In this document: one piece after another, positions 10,776 to 21,696 of the stretch | How the letters are laid out: each line of letters begins with the position of its first letter | How positions within the stretch are numbered: the stretch's first letter is position 1 | Origin: Ditylenchus dipsaci | Lineage: Eukaryota > Nematoda > Chromadorea > Rhabditida > Anguinidae | Direction: 5' to 3' | Length of the DNA: 64,000 bases | Assembly (NCBI GenBank): GCA_004194705.1 | Contig: SADC01001005.1 | Span: 62,001-126,000 of the forward strand | Made by a program: the position numbers and the translations under genes | The notes under the pieces: model-generated | Seen by the model: only the letters and a program-made list of their open reading frames with translations | What the model was told of the DNA's origin: nothing | Databases searched by the model: none

Positions 10776-11345
10776 GCAAAAAGATATATTTGTGTTGCAA
10801 GAATCTTTTCGTTAATCCCGGCATTCATTGCATTATAATTTATTTGAAGTGGTTGAATAAATGGTATTACATTGTTGAAATCCTGGTAATTTATTATTAA
10901 TCTAATACTGACGCTGGCAGGATCGACAGATCCTGCTCCTACTTAAGATTGTTATCTTGAAAAAGGAGATGAGGAGAATAAAGAAAGTTAAAACATATTA
11001 TGAACCGAATTTTGGTATTTCTAAATAATTTTCACATAAGCTATGCGGGACACTCGATTTACCAAATATTCTCTAATAAATCCTCCCAATTTTTTTACCT
11101 GAGTCTTCATAATTGTCATTTCTCTTGAAGTTTTTTGCAATTCTTGTATGTTTTGAGACCAAAGTGCACGAAATCGTACACACATTTGTACTGGAAATGA
11201 CGCCAGCAATCAGAATTCGATTTTGATTTTACGGTTGCCTAAGGCCATGCCCCGAAATATTCCCAAAAAAATACTGGATCTCGTTAAATTTTTGGGATTT
11301 TATAAGAATTTTTACTTGACCACTTTTGCAATTATGGACATATAC

Positions 11346-11500
11346 GGCGACCAGACATTTTCTACTATTAGTAGAATTTGTCGCGCGACATTTTCTACTA
11401 TTTTGTAATCAAATTCGGTTGTTTTCACCCGAATTTCATTAAAAAATAGCAGAAAATGTCGCGCGACAAATTCTACTAATAGTAGAAAATGTCTGGTCGC
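11346..11500. mobile_element. Perfect palindrome MITE
   Basis: The left arm GGCGACCAGACATTTTCTAC is mirrored by GTAGAAAATGTCTGGTCGCC at the right. Each arm contains the palindrome TGTCGCGCGACA and an ACTATTAGTAG repeat. The whole could fold into one long hairpin. No coding capacity. Confidence 0.7.
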
Positions 11501-11596
11501 CACATATACAGCAGTGCGCTTGAAATGTAGCCCGGCTTATTGTAATTGTAAAGAGTTGTGAAAGATTATGTGCATTAGCATTTTGATAAAAAAAAA

Positions 11597-12017
11597 TATA
11601 GGGTTTGGCATTTTTACGCCGCTATTTGTTTTGCTCTTTTTATTTATTGTGTCTAGGTGAGATCTTTTTTGTTCCAAAGAGGAGTGTCCGGGTAATCGAA
11701 TGAAATACCATGTAGCACCATTTTTTATTTATGTTTCCGTATTTACCTTACTTGACTCCGCGCGATTCCTTTCTGGGGGCGGATAAAATATCAACAACAA
11801 CCGCATAGAAACAACAAATGAATTTCGTTGTTACCCTTTGTTGTTGTTTTTGATGGTAATATTTCATATTTTTAATATTCATATGTTTGCTATTTAATTC
11901 GATTGCCCTGACACTCTTCTTTGAAACAAAAAAATATATCTTGCCGAGACACGAAAATTCGAAGACATTTGAGCGAAACAAATAAGGGCGTAAAAATGCC
12001 TCACCCTGTATATAAGT
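11597..12017. mobile_element. Non-coding element with GGCATTTTTACGCC termini
   Basis: The left end TATAGGGTTTGGCATTTTTA is mirrored by TAAAAATGCCTCACCCTGTA at the right. Inside, TTTGTTCCAAAGAGGAGTGT and ACACTCTTCTTTGAAACAAA are mirrored too, so the arms run for about 120 bases. The class is not determined. Confidence 0.6.
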
Positions 12018-12204
12018 TCAAAAGTTATCATTCCTTTTTGACCTCTATTGTCTGTTCTCTTTTTTGGCGCCAAGCACACTCATACGGATGCGTATGCGGA
12101 TGAACTCTGACAACATATCCGCATTTCCGTACGCAAATGCGTACGTAAGTGGGGTTCTCTCAATTCATCCGTACGCGGATAGGGATGTGTTGTGAGAGCA
12201 CCCT

Positions 12205-12275
12205 AACAACCAACGGGAATCGAATCGACGACAAACTTATACATTACGCCACTGCTTTACCACTATTAAACCGAT
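12205..12275 (-). tRNA. tRNA-like sequence, unassigned
   Basis: The minus strand reads TAGTGGTAAAGCAGTGGCG (A-box-like) and, some 35 bases later, a GATTCGATTCCCGTTGG block close to a B box. The cloverleaf is not convincing and no anticodon is assigned. It directly abuts the element at 12281, so it may be part of a tRNA-derived repeat. Confidence 0.35.
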
Positions 12276-12280
12276 GATAC

Positions 12281-12522
12281 TTAAAGGGCCATTGCCGTCT
12301 CCGACAACAGTTGTCCTCCGCCAATTCAAAAAAATTTCCTGGTCATTGAACTTCTGTACGGATTTTTTTACTTGGTTTTTAACAAAACTCTACATGAAAT
12401 TAAATTCTAGGCCTTGTTTTGTTAGAAACCAAGTTAAAAAATCCGTACAGAAGTTTAATGATTAGGTGAAAATTTTTGAATTGGCGGGGGACAATTCAAA
12501 ACAGGTGGCTATGGCCCTTTAA
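12281..12522. mobile_element. MITE with TTAAAGGRCCAT termini
   Basis: Ends TTAAAGGGCCATTGCCGTC and GGTGGCTATGGCCCTTTAA are inverted. The interior arms GTACGGATTTTTTTACTTGG and CCAAGTTAAAAAATCCGTAC are mirrored. The same termini bound 28517-28717 and 60138-60337. The interior arms also resemble those of 22511-22748, which has different termini. Confidence 0.65.
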
Positions 12523-13084
12523 CAATAAAAGTGTTTTTGATAACTTATTCGAAGGGTACTCAACTGCATGTCCATCCGATTGCTTGCAGCTTGATGCTGC
12601 ACGTTTCTAGCTCTTCTAACTTTTCGGTGTTTCGATGGACAATCTTCGTAGTGATTGATGTTCCTACTACAGTCGACTATCGATTTGACTATGTCGTGGT
12701 CACTATGTCTATGTCTAGATTGGGACCGGCCTTCAGGTCGCGGATTATCGAGATTCGCGGGTTAGCGAGGTTTTTGTAGATCGTGTTGTTATATCGATTG
12801 CTGGAAAATTGGTCTTTAAATATCGTATTGTTATATTGCTGGAGGGTAAATTACTATCACTTAGGGACTTTTAAAGCTATTTGATCAACCAAAACAAATT
12901 GGAAAGAAGTAGCACTCCAAAAAACCATAAAGAAAACCCAATTGGGTAAAAATCGATTAAATTTCTAAAGGAGGTCACTTTGAAAGAAAAAGAGCTGCTG
13001 CATCACTAGACTCGTTTTTGTGCTGTAAAGAGCACTTTTGATTTAATTGCAAACTTTCATTTTCAACCCTAGTTCAGTAAAAAA

Positions 13085-14834
13085 ATGAAGAGCATGAGCT
13101 TCAAAAACTCTTTATTTGTGCTTTTTTCCCTGCTAGGAATTACTCAAATTCCGGCCTTTGCAATAATCGGTTGGTTTGCATAATTATATATTTTTTTCAA
13201 TGTAATTTTGAGTTTCAGCCTACTACCAATATGTTCTGGAGGCAATGATAGTGCCCGGATCAATTTTGGACTTATTTCTTATACCTTTAAAGTGGGTTTT
13301 TGGATGATCCAAAGGTTTTTTACTTGTTTATGGGCTTTAAGTCTTACTTCGAACTACTCAGTGTCTCTTTCAACGTAACTTAAAGGATTATATAGTAAAT
13401 CATGATAAAAAAATTCTATGGTACAGTGAAAAATTCCCACAAGATCACAAAAAAATTATTACAGATTACCAGGTAATAAAATTTTTTCAGAAAATATTGA
13501 AGCTCCTAGTGAAATCAGCTTTTCCGCTATTTTTTTTTGCCGAATGTTTTCCCATAAAAATGCTATACTTGGCAAAAAAAAATTAATGATAATTGGGCGG
13601 AGCCTAACCGGATATCTACCATAAACAGTTACCCACAATAAATTAAAGGTTTTTTTGGGGACTAGCCATCTTTTGTGCTTCTATAATTTAAGTATCTATT
13701 TACAGTCGAACCTCGATTTAAGGACACTCGATTTAAGGACACCCTCGATTAAGAACATCTGTTTTTGGGTATTTTGGTTTTGGTTTCTTACTTTTTAGTA
13801 TAATTAAACCTCGATTTAAGTGCACTCGATTTAAGGACAGCAGTTTGGCCGGTCCCCAGGCTGTCTTTAAATCGAGGTTCGACTGTACGTATTTCGTCTA
13901 AAAAGACCCTAAGACTATTTTTAAGTCTAAAAATGGTTCAAATTCTATTATTTTCCAAACTTAAAGAAAAAACTAAAAAAACAATCTTGAAGAGAATTTC
14001 TCGATCTACAAAACTAGTATTTATACATTAAAACTTTATTCGAACATTTGTGTAAAATCTTTCTATGTTCAGAGCAATGACCAAATTAGTGTACGAAAAA
14101 AGTAAAACTTTTTTTTTAATCGAAAGATTGAAGTTCATATTATTTGAAAGCCTTAAATCGTAGCTACAATTTGGTGGGTCAAAATTTTGTTTTTGATTAT
14201 TATAAGAAAACTTGTGACCATCAACATAAAAGTGTCGATTTATAGTCAAAATCACAGTGAACTTAAGGAAAATGGTCATTTGAAAGCATAAACAGTGGCT
14301 GTTCTCAACTTTTATTTTATCAAAAATTGCTATCAACTGCTTTTTTGAAAACTCTTTGATTTCTCTACAGAATGACATGTTGACCTATTGCAGTAGCCCC
14401 GAATCTCCTCTTTTTACCTTAATTTGAGACATTTTCGTTTTTTCCATTTTCAAGCATCCGTTTCTCAGCCCTGTGTCATTCTGAAAAAACTTTCAACATG
14501 TCATTTTGTAGGGAAATTAAAAGAGCTTTCAAAAAGCGGTCGATAGCAATTTTTTATAAAATAAAGTTGAGAACAGCCACTGTTTATGCGTTCAAACGAC
14601 CATTTTCCTTGAGTTTACTGTGATTTTGACTAGAAATCGACACTTTTATGTTGATGGTCACAAGTTTTCTTTTTAGGCAGTGATATCCACAATCTTGATG
14701 ATCACAGGAATAGCTTTGTATTCCGATGTCGCATTTCCGTGCGTCAGTAAGTAAATGTTAGAATTTTTATGTAAAATTTTGTATTTTTAGTGTACTGTCT
14801 CGGGAAAATATTTGGCAGGATAGACCTCTACTGA
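13085..14834 (+). CDS. Small multi-pass membrane protein, unrecognised
   Basis: Four exons join in phase: 13085-13169, 13219-13295, 14677-14746, 14791-14834, giving about 91 residues. The N terminus (SLFVLFSLLGITQIPAFA) looks like a signal peptide or first membrane helix. It is followed by YYQYVLEAMIVPGSILDLF, then STILMITGIALYSDVAFP, and a short tail GKIFGRIDLY before TGA. All acceptors are good (GTTTCAG, TTTTTAG, TTTTTAG); the donor at 13296 (GTTTTT) is weak but matches others in this genome. The product looks like a two- or three-helix membrane or secreted-pathway protein; no family is recognised. A 3.4-kb element starts 40 bases after the stop. Confidence 0.6.
13701..13888. mobile_element. 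MITE with TACAGTCGAACCTCG termini
   Basis: The left end TACAGTCGAACCTCGATTTA is matched by AAATCGAGGTTCGACTGTA at the right, with direct CTCGATTTAAGGACA repeats inside and TA at the outer edges. It lies in intron 2 of the small membrane protein gene. Related ends occur at 33599-33790 and 51107-51312. TA-flanked MITEs of this form are usually Tc1/mariner-type. Confidence 0.7.
14030..14665. repeat. Foldback palindrome, family shared with 40893-41696 and 44697-45926
   Basis: The left arm includes AACAGTGGCTGTTCTCAACT and ACCATCAACATAAAAGTGTC, both mirrored in the right arm near 14560-14660. Shared motifs in the other copies are GCCCTGTGTCATTCTGA-like and ACCATCAACATAAAAGTGTCG sequences. It has no coding capacity. 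It fills most of the intron between exons 2 and 3 of the small membrane gene, and exon 3 begins 12 bases after it. Confidence 0.65.
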
Positions 14835-16771
14835 AAACTCAAGTTAGACAACAAATAAAATCAAATCCAATGGAATTACAGGGTGGCCTAACATAAATCA
14901 ATGAATAAATTTTCGCCATAAAGTTTTTTAATTCACGGTATTTTTATATACCTTTGTTATTTGAAAGCCGAATAAATGAAAAATCGAATAAAACCAAACA
15001 TGCAAAGAAATAGTTTTTTAACAGACTTAATTTTTAACGGACAAAAATAATAATGATTCCACTCGTATTCTTCATTTTCATCACTTTTGCTAGTAAAAAC
15101 TTTAATTGCGTGTTTAGCGCAACGACAACATCTTTGCACTTTGTGCAATGAAATGAAAAACATGAGTTAAATCATTGTTCCTTTTGTCCCTCAAAATTTG
15201 GGTGCGTTCAAATAAACACTTCCGTGCATATTTGCTTTCATTCGATTTCTCTTCCATTCAGTTTCCAAAAAAGATCTCAACAAAATACCGTTAATTAAAA
15301 AGGGCTAAATATGACTATAACCACCCCACTCGATATGGCTATAACCATCTGCAAGATGTGAGTACAAAAAAAAATATTTAACACTAGAAGCCCTGACTGT
15401 AACGACGGTTCACCCTGGTGCTGTTTTTCGCGCCGATCACGTCTGCAAATTTAGTTTTTTCAAAACGCTATTCCTGGTGTTGTTTTCAGCGTTTCAAAAA
15501 TTTGAAGAAATCCACTTTTCTTCTATGAGCTAAATTGAACATAACTTCTGTTTTTAAATTACAGCATGCACTAAATAATAGCTCAAAATGTAGCTGACAT
15601 TACAGGCTCTCTAATGATATAACACGCCTCAAAATATACTCTTAATTTTTTGTCTGACTTTAGGGGGTTAGGCACTATTTTGCAGCGTCAAGTCGAAAAC
15701 CCAAAATCGACGAAATCGACGCCGCCGGCGTCGATCGGCGTCGTGCGCATTTAGTCGATTTGAGAAAATCTTAGAGAAATCATGCACATTTTGACTGAGA
15801 TTTCGCAAAACGCTGCAAAATCTGACTCAGATATTACGCGCTCAACTTACAATTTCCGAAACATGTCATTTTTTGATGCGTCCAAAAGTAATGCAACAAG
15901 ACTTGATACTGACAGATAAAAGTTGTTTTAGAATTTTTTTGTTAGTTTTTTTATGAAATGCAAAGCACTTTTTCTTAGCTACAATTTGTAGTAGTCAAAC
16001 GTTTCTTTTTGATTATTTTAGAAAAAGTTATGATCTTAAATATAAAAGTGTCGCTTTTAGTCAAAATCAGAGTAAATCTAAGGAAAATGGTTGTTTGAGT
16101 GCACAAACAGTGGCTTTTCTCGAAATTTATTCTATCAAAAGTTTTCATTTAATGCATTATTTTAAAGCTCTTTGATTTCCCTACAAAATTACTTGTCGTA
16201 CGTTGTGTTAGAATGACACAAGGCTGAAATACAGACGGTTGAAGTTTTAAAAAGAAAAAAACCTATGTTTTTATCTTATTTTGAGTCATTTTTTTTTTTT
16301 AAAACTTCAACTATAGGTACTTTCCCCGTCAAATTTTAGAAATAAAAACATATTTTTACGATTTGACGGGGTAAAAGAATAATTCGACGGGGTAAAACAA
16401 TTTGAGCCGTTTTTATTGCAGATTTAGATAGAGCTACTAAAATGGCGCAGAACGGTATATTCATGTATGAAAAAAGTTGTTAAATTGATGAGAAAGATGG
16501 GCCCTATCAAACAAAGGTGGGTTTTTTGCCTTGGTCGATTTGCTTATAAAACTGATTTCTAATCTCGAGCCTAACTGTCAAATTTTGAATCCCGCTCGAG
16601 ACAACAAATATATTCAAGTTACAACATTTCGGATAATTTAAATTTTTGTTGCTAAATATTTGGATCGTCATATGATCCTCATTCATCAAATAAGACTTTG
16701 ATGTATTTTTTGCCTTTTGCATTTAAGGAACTAGAACATGATTCAGATATCAGTGGTAATGTATTGTAAAG

Positions 16772-17995
16772 CCCCATTCATATTCCCGCGGACACGGGAC
16801 AAATCGTGTCCCTTGACTTTTGTCCCGTGACTATGTCACGTGTAAAAACAAAAAACAAAACAAAAAAGATCGGCAGGAAAGAAGCATGATTTTGTGCTAA
16901 AAAACACGAATCCCGCTTCGGGATTATTTTATTGTTTTTGCAAATCCCGGTCGATTTTGGACTATATCATAGACATTTTATTCGAATGTGCGCATCCCGC
17001 TATATATGCATAACCACTCAAAAGATAGTGTAGAGACTTGCGCGTCGATTAAGATGGAGATCGCCAGGAAATAAACATGATTCCGTGCTAAAAAAACACG
17101 AATCCCGTTTCGGGTATTCACCTAAATAACCTGATTTTTTTTTGTTTAAAAACCGAAAACGAACCACTTATTCTGAGATAAAATCGTGCAGGGAATTGGG
17201 TTTGATAAGACCAAAATTGCTAATTTGCCACAAAAATCCCAAAACCCGGGAGGGGGATACTACTTTAGTAGGTGAATATGCAACTTGATGCTCTAAAAAA
17301 TAGTAATTTCTTAAAAAGCAACCATTTTTTCTAGCTTAGAATTGAGTGAGCAAGTGGGTTTGTTAAAACCGAAATTCTGAATTTATCCATTAGCCCAATA
17401 CCTGGAGGGGGGAGGCAGGCACCTCCTGGTCAAATGGGAATCCACCTGGATGGCCTGAAAAATAACGATTTAGTTGAAAATAATAACAAAAAAAATTTTG
17501 TGACTTGAAATTTTATAAGAAGTCGGGTTTGTTAATACCGAGATCGAAATTTCATCCACGCGGATCGAAAAACCTTGGTTAGGTATTTCACGGGTAGGTG
17601 GTTATTCACATGGTTGCCTGACAAAAATTAAACTTAGCCAAAATAAAAACAAACCACTTTTCCTGGTCAAAAATTGCCTGCTGAAACCGGTTTGTGAAGA
17701 CCAAAATTGAGATTTTACCCATATGGATGACAAAATCGGTTTTTCCAGACTTTACTGAATACAAAATATTGTCCCGTGACTTAGTGTGCCGCGGGACAAA
17801 AAGGATGTCCGCGAGTTTGTCCCGCATCTCGAAACTGTTGTCCCGCGGGACAACAAAATTTCGGAATTAAATTTGTCCCGTGACTCATGTCCCGCTTCTC
17901 TGTCCCGCGGGACATAATTGTTGTCCCGCGGGACATTCAAAAATTATACCTAAATTTTGTCCCGTGTCCCGCGGGAGTAGGAATGGGCTTAAAAA
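16772..17995. mobile_element. Element with GTCCCGCGGGAC arrays in its termini
   Basis: The left end reads AAGCCCCATTCATATTCCCG with GGACACGGGACAAAT next to it. The right end is the mirror image, GTCCCGCGGGAGTAGGAATG. The right terminus (17765-17970) carries at least seven short repeats of the palindrome-like unit TGTCCCGCGGGAC. The interior is a series of about four ~160-bp units of the repeat described at 7340-7690. Confidence 0.65.
17110..17740 (+). repeat. Tandem series of a ~160-bp unit
   Basis: Successive units begin near 17120, 17310, 17470 and 17630. Each contains an AACCACTT(T/A)TTCTG stretch, a GTTTG(T/A)TAA(A/T)ACCGA stretch, a CC(C/A)A(A/T)ACC(T/C)GGGAGGGGG-like stretch and a CACCTGGATGGCCTGA-like stretch. 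Units at 7340-7690 belong to the same family. Function unknown. Confidence 0.6.
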
Positions 17996-18553
17996 AATAA
18001 CTCTCATTATTCGATGCACGTTGCCTTATACCATTTCCCTCTCTATTTCGTAGACAAATTATCATTAACAGAGCACGATAGTCACTGTTCGGGATATCGA
18101 TCATGAGCTCATCTCGGATATATGGATGCTTCAAAACTGATTTCATAGACATAGATACATAATACAACGGAATCAAGTGGGGTGACTATAGTCATATCGA
18201 GCGCAGTGGTTATAGTCATATTGCCCCAAAAAGTTACGGTAAATTTTTTTTCATGCGTTTATGTTGGGCCACCTTGTAATTAAGTCACCGTGATGTTCAT
18301 AACTGGGTTTTGATTTCAATAGTATAATTAAATAATAAAAATCTGCCATGCTTATAGCCTGCATAAAATTTGAGAAATTTTTGCCGCAGCTCTGCTTAAA
18401 AAACCGAAACCAGCTTTTTATAGCATGATAGCAATTTAGTAGATCTCATACAAGCAGGTCACAGAACTCAAATAAAAAAACCTTTTTTGAAGTAAGAGAC
18501 ATTTGGTCAAAAAATGCCATTTTGTTTAATGCTCGCAAGGGGTCAGAAATAAC

Positions 18554-19314
18554 TAGGGTTGTCGAATCGAGCGCTCGATTTCGAACTTTTCGCCCGAAAG
18601 TTCGAAAATTTTCGAATTTCGAGCGGAAATTTCGAATTTCGAGCGCTCGAAAAAAAATTTCGAATTAGGCTTTCGAATTTCGAGCGCTCGAAAAAAAATT
18701 CGAATTATGCTTCCGAATTTCGAGCGCTCGAAAAAAAAATTCGAATTATGCTTTCGAATTTTGAGCGCTTATTTCGAGTTATAGTTCGGAACTTGCAGCA
18801 CACAAAAAAGAATGTAATGGTGAATTTTTCTTGTTTTAGAAAAATGCCAAGCGAAGTTTGGAAATCGTTTAAGAAAGTCGGTGGAAAGACTATTTTCACT
18901 TGTGGGGAAGAGCTTAGACTGCCAAAGAGTATATCAACAACTCATCTTTCGGGTCACCTGAAATCCGCAAGGCCCAAGAAAAAGTTAGCGAACAAAAAAT
19001 TGGGACCTTCTGAGGCGAAAAAAGCCAGAGCAGTGCTTTTTGCGATCTCAGAGTCTCCGATCTGCGCCGTTTGATCAAGCACAACTATGAACAAAGAATG
19101 GTAGTTTTTTCGGCCGCTTATTCGTTTGGTGTGGTAAAACGGTCGTGTGTGGTCGATTAACCATGGTTTCGATTAATTTATTTCTAAAAAATCCATTTAT
19201 GAGGCGGCGAAGCCGCTGAAAATTTTCGATTTCGAATCGAGCGCTCGAAAATTTCGAATTTCGAATATCGAATCGAGCGCTCGACTCGAAATTTTCGAGC
19301 GCTCGACAACCCTA
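18554..19314. mobile_element. hAT-type transposon with exact 8-bp target duplication
   Basis: Element termini are TAGGGTTGTCGA and its complement TCGACAACCCTA. They are flanked by the direct repeat GAAATAAC at 18546-18553 and 19315-19322, the 8-bp duplication typical of hAT elements. Both termini hold repeated TTCGAGCGCTCGAAA palindromes. A BED-type zinc finger remnant lies inside. Confidence 0.85.
18844..19074 (+). pseudogene. BED-type zinc-finger remnant of a hAT transposase
   Basis: The frame gives SEVWKSFKKVGGKTIF, then CGEELRLPKSISTTHLSGHL and KSARPKKKLANKK. This is the layout of the DNA-binding BED finger at the N terminus of many hAT transposases (W-x-F...C...LP...T..L..HL). The first zinc-binding Cys is not visible (IFTC where CxxC is expected), and the catalytic domain is absent, so it is a non-autonomous remnant. 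The open frame extends upstream to 18559 only because the terminal repeats happen to lack stops. Confidence 0.7.
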
Positions 19315-19576
19315 GAAATAACGAAAGTTTAGTACCATAAAAAGATTTTGACGTGAAAACTCAAAAATTCTAAAGGTTTCGCGTCTCCAATAAATACAAA
19401 TCTATATACAAAGGACGTTTCCGAATCCTGCATATAAGCAAAAAATAAGTTCAGACAAAGACTTTTAGCGATGTCTTGTCTAAACAGAGGGCGGATACCA
19501 AGTAAACCCAATTTTCAAAGCAATTTATGGCTCCTCAACAAGTAACAGAGACAGACAATTAAGCATTAGGAAATTT

Positions 19577-19958
19577 TTAGAACTGAATCACTTGACCGCG
19601 AGACTTCTTCTGTCCACCGAGCTCAAAATGTTTGCAACGCTTAATTGCCTTCTGAAAATAAATTGTTTCAATTAAATAATTGAATGTAACAGGTTTACGA
19701 AAACAAAGAACCAACCTGGATTCTGTGTTTACAGTCAACACACTCCATTCGAAGAACAATCTTCTTGGTTGTCTTGGCCTTTTTGCGGAAAATAGGCTTT
19801 GTTTGTCCTCCAAATCCACACTGCTTTCGATCATAACGACGACGACCTTGAGCAAACTTGGATTCTTTGCCCTTCTTGTACTGTGTCACTTTGTGGTTGG
19901 TATGCTTACGACACTTGCCAGGGCAGAAAGTTTTGCGAGCTTTTGGAACATTGACCAT
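19577..19958 (-). CDS. rpl-36.A: 60S ribosomal protein eL42 (L36a/L44)
   Basis: Two exons on the minus strand, 19958-19716 and 19651-19577, with a 64-nt intron (GTTGGT...TTTTCAG). The product has about 105 residues, normal for the family. Recognised blocks include [39 protein letters not shown] and [11 protein letters not shown], ending GQVIQF. Four zinc-binding cysteines (FCPGKC and CVDCKH, then RCKH) are in place. It is a component of the large ribosomal subunit near the E site. The [12 protein letters not shown] and MECxxCKH forms are those of nematodes. A TTATTTCAG precedes the start by about 20 bases with no exon beyond, as for a trans-spliced leader or a 5'-UTR intron. The symbol follows nematode usage and is tentative. 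Confidence 0.95.
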
Positions 19959-20037
19959 CTTTAAGTGTTCGGGTTGCTGAAATAAGGTTAATATAGTTTG
20001 TTATATGAGTGTTAATTTTCAGGCAAGGGCTCAAATT

Positions 20038-21027
20038 TAGGGTTGTCGATTCGATTAATCGAAATCGATTAATCGCACTCATTAATCGAAAAATTTCGAT
20101 TATCGATTATCGATTCGATTAATCGAAAATTTCGATTATCGATTATCGATTCGATTAATCGAAAATTTCGATTATCGATTATCGATTCGATTCGATTAAT
20201 CGAAAATTTCGATTATCGATTCGATTTCATTATTAATGGAATCTTCTGCGGTCTTAAGGTAGCCTTTATATCACACGGAGAATGTGTACACATGGAAAAG
20301 CCAAAGTCTGAAGTAATTGCTGAAAAGAAAAGTCTGAAATAATTTCCAGAAAACACAAGCCTAAAGTAATTTTTGAAAGCCAAAAAGTCTTAAATAATTT
20401 TTTGGAAGCCAAAGTCCGAAATGACATGTAAGACACGAGTGTTTTACATATGTCTAGGCATGTCTAGGACCATTTCATGATTAAAATAGAGGGTTTTCGA
20501 AAACTGGCTTGTAATGAGAAAATCCAAAATGCTCTGGTAAATTGAAATCACTCAGATACAAGTTTGCGAGCAATAGATAGCCCTGATTACGCCCTCTGTT
20601 CTGGTATATTACACATCTAAGTCCTTCTTTAATTTAAGCGAGTACCGCCGATTTTTCGCACAAATTCCAGGTGGTTAAGAGTAGGTGAAAGTGACCTATT
20701 TTTAGGAGCTATTTTACCCGTTCCACTCACACCTTTTCACGAAAATTTCGTGCGCCATCGTGCTCAGCGTGAAAAGTTAGGGTTATACACCAGAAAGTTA
20801 CAGTCGGCCTTTTGCGTGTTAAGAGGATCAAAAAATTTTCGGGTTTTTCGATTCGATTCATTGAAAATTTCGATTATCGATTCGATTAATCGAAAATTTC
20901 GATTTTCGATTATCGATTCGATTCGATTAATCGAAAATTTCGATTATCGATTCGATTCAATTAATCGAAAATTTCGATTATCGATTCGATTCGATTAATC
21001 GAAAATTTCGATGCATCGACAACCCTA
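20038..21027. mobile_element. hAT-type non-autonomous element with 8-bp duplication
   Basis: Ends TAGGGTTGTCGATTCGATTA and its inverse TCGACAACCCTA are flanked by CTCAAATT at 20030-20037 and 21028-21035. The subterminal regions are arrays of TTAATCGAAAATTTCGATTA and TATCGATTCGATT. The termini share the TAGGGTTGTCGA core with 18554-19314, but the subterminal palindrome differs (CGATTAATCG rather than CGAGCGCTCG). No frame for a transposase was found inside. Confidence 0.85.
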
Positions 21028-21035
21028 CTCAAATT

Positions 21036-21688
21036 GAATCAATAATAATAATGCCTAGGCCCGTTCTACTTTCTCAAAAAAATTAAAAGAAGAGAATTGC
21101 TTGAGCCGTGATGGACAAAGCTTTTTTAAAATATCAAAAAGAGTCTTTTGCTAAAAAGAACTCGATTTAACGGTCAAATCGACTTTCGACCCAAAAAAGT
21201 CTTTTTGAATCCTAAAAAATCTTTTCGCCCTGAAAAAAAGCAAGCGAAAAGTTTGAAATTATTAGCTAGAAATACTTTGGAAAATTTTCAAAAATTTTGT
21301 ATTCAAGGAAATAGAACGGCTGTACACCGAAATATACGCACCAATTTGGTATTTGGTCGTTTTGGTACGAAATTTTTTGTGCTGCTACCAAAAAATTTCT
21401 TACCGAAATAACCGCGTATTGAAAATCGGGGAGTTATTAGATGAAATACGGTATGCCACCACATAAAAAAAGATGCGGAGAGGAGCTAAGACTTGAAAGC
21501 GCACAGAGTTAAAAATAGGGGGAATCAGTTTAGGAAGCTACAAAAAAGTTAAACCACCACTTAAACATTTGGCCAAATTATTTTTTGATAATATTTAAAT
21601 GCAAATATTAATTTTCTATAACCCACAAAATTTATTAAAGTTCTGGATTGGAATAGTGTGTCCAAGACGTAGCTTATATTCGTAACTT
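21036..21688. other. Intergenic, no gene recognised
   Basis: AT-rich sequence with a Lys/Phe-rich open frame (21148-21411) that has no motif and looks like chance. No repeat boundary is visible. Confidence 0.4.
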
Positions 21689-21696
21689 GTGTATTG

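Larger units (their letters stand above)
14874..18281. mobile_element. Large (~3.4 kb) non-coding element with inverted termini
   Basis: The left end AATTACAGGGTGGCCTAACA is mirrored at the right by TGTTGGGCCACCTTGTAATT. Homology extends through ACATAAATCAATGAATAAAT and, after an interruption, through a second inverted pair, ATGACTATAACCACCCCAC (15311) and its counterpart at 18205. No transposase frame survives. It hosts nested elements: a partial palindrome at 15900-16330 and the repeat-array element at 16772-17990. The GC-rich patch AATCGACGCCGCCGGCGTCG near 15714-15733 is another small palindrome. Confidence 0.6.

Noticed and set aside
18559..18840. 5' part of the frame at 18559-19074 as real protein
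   Set aside because: It is the TTCGAGCGCTCGAAA terminal repeat of the hAT element; only the BED part from 18844 has protein features.
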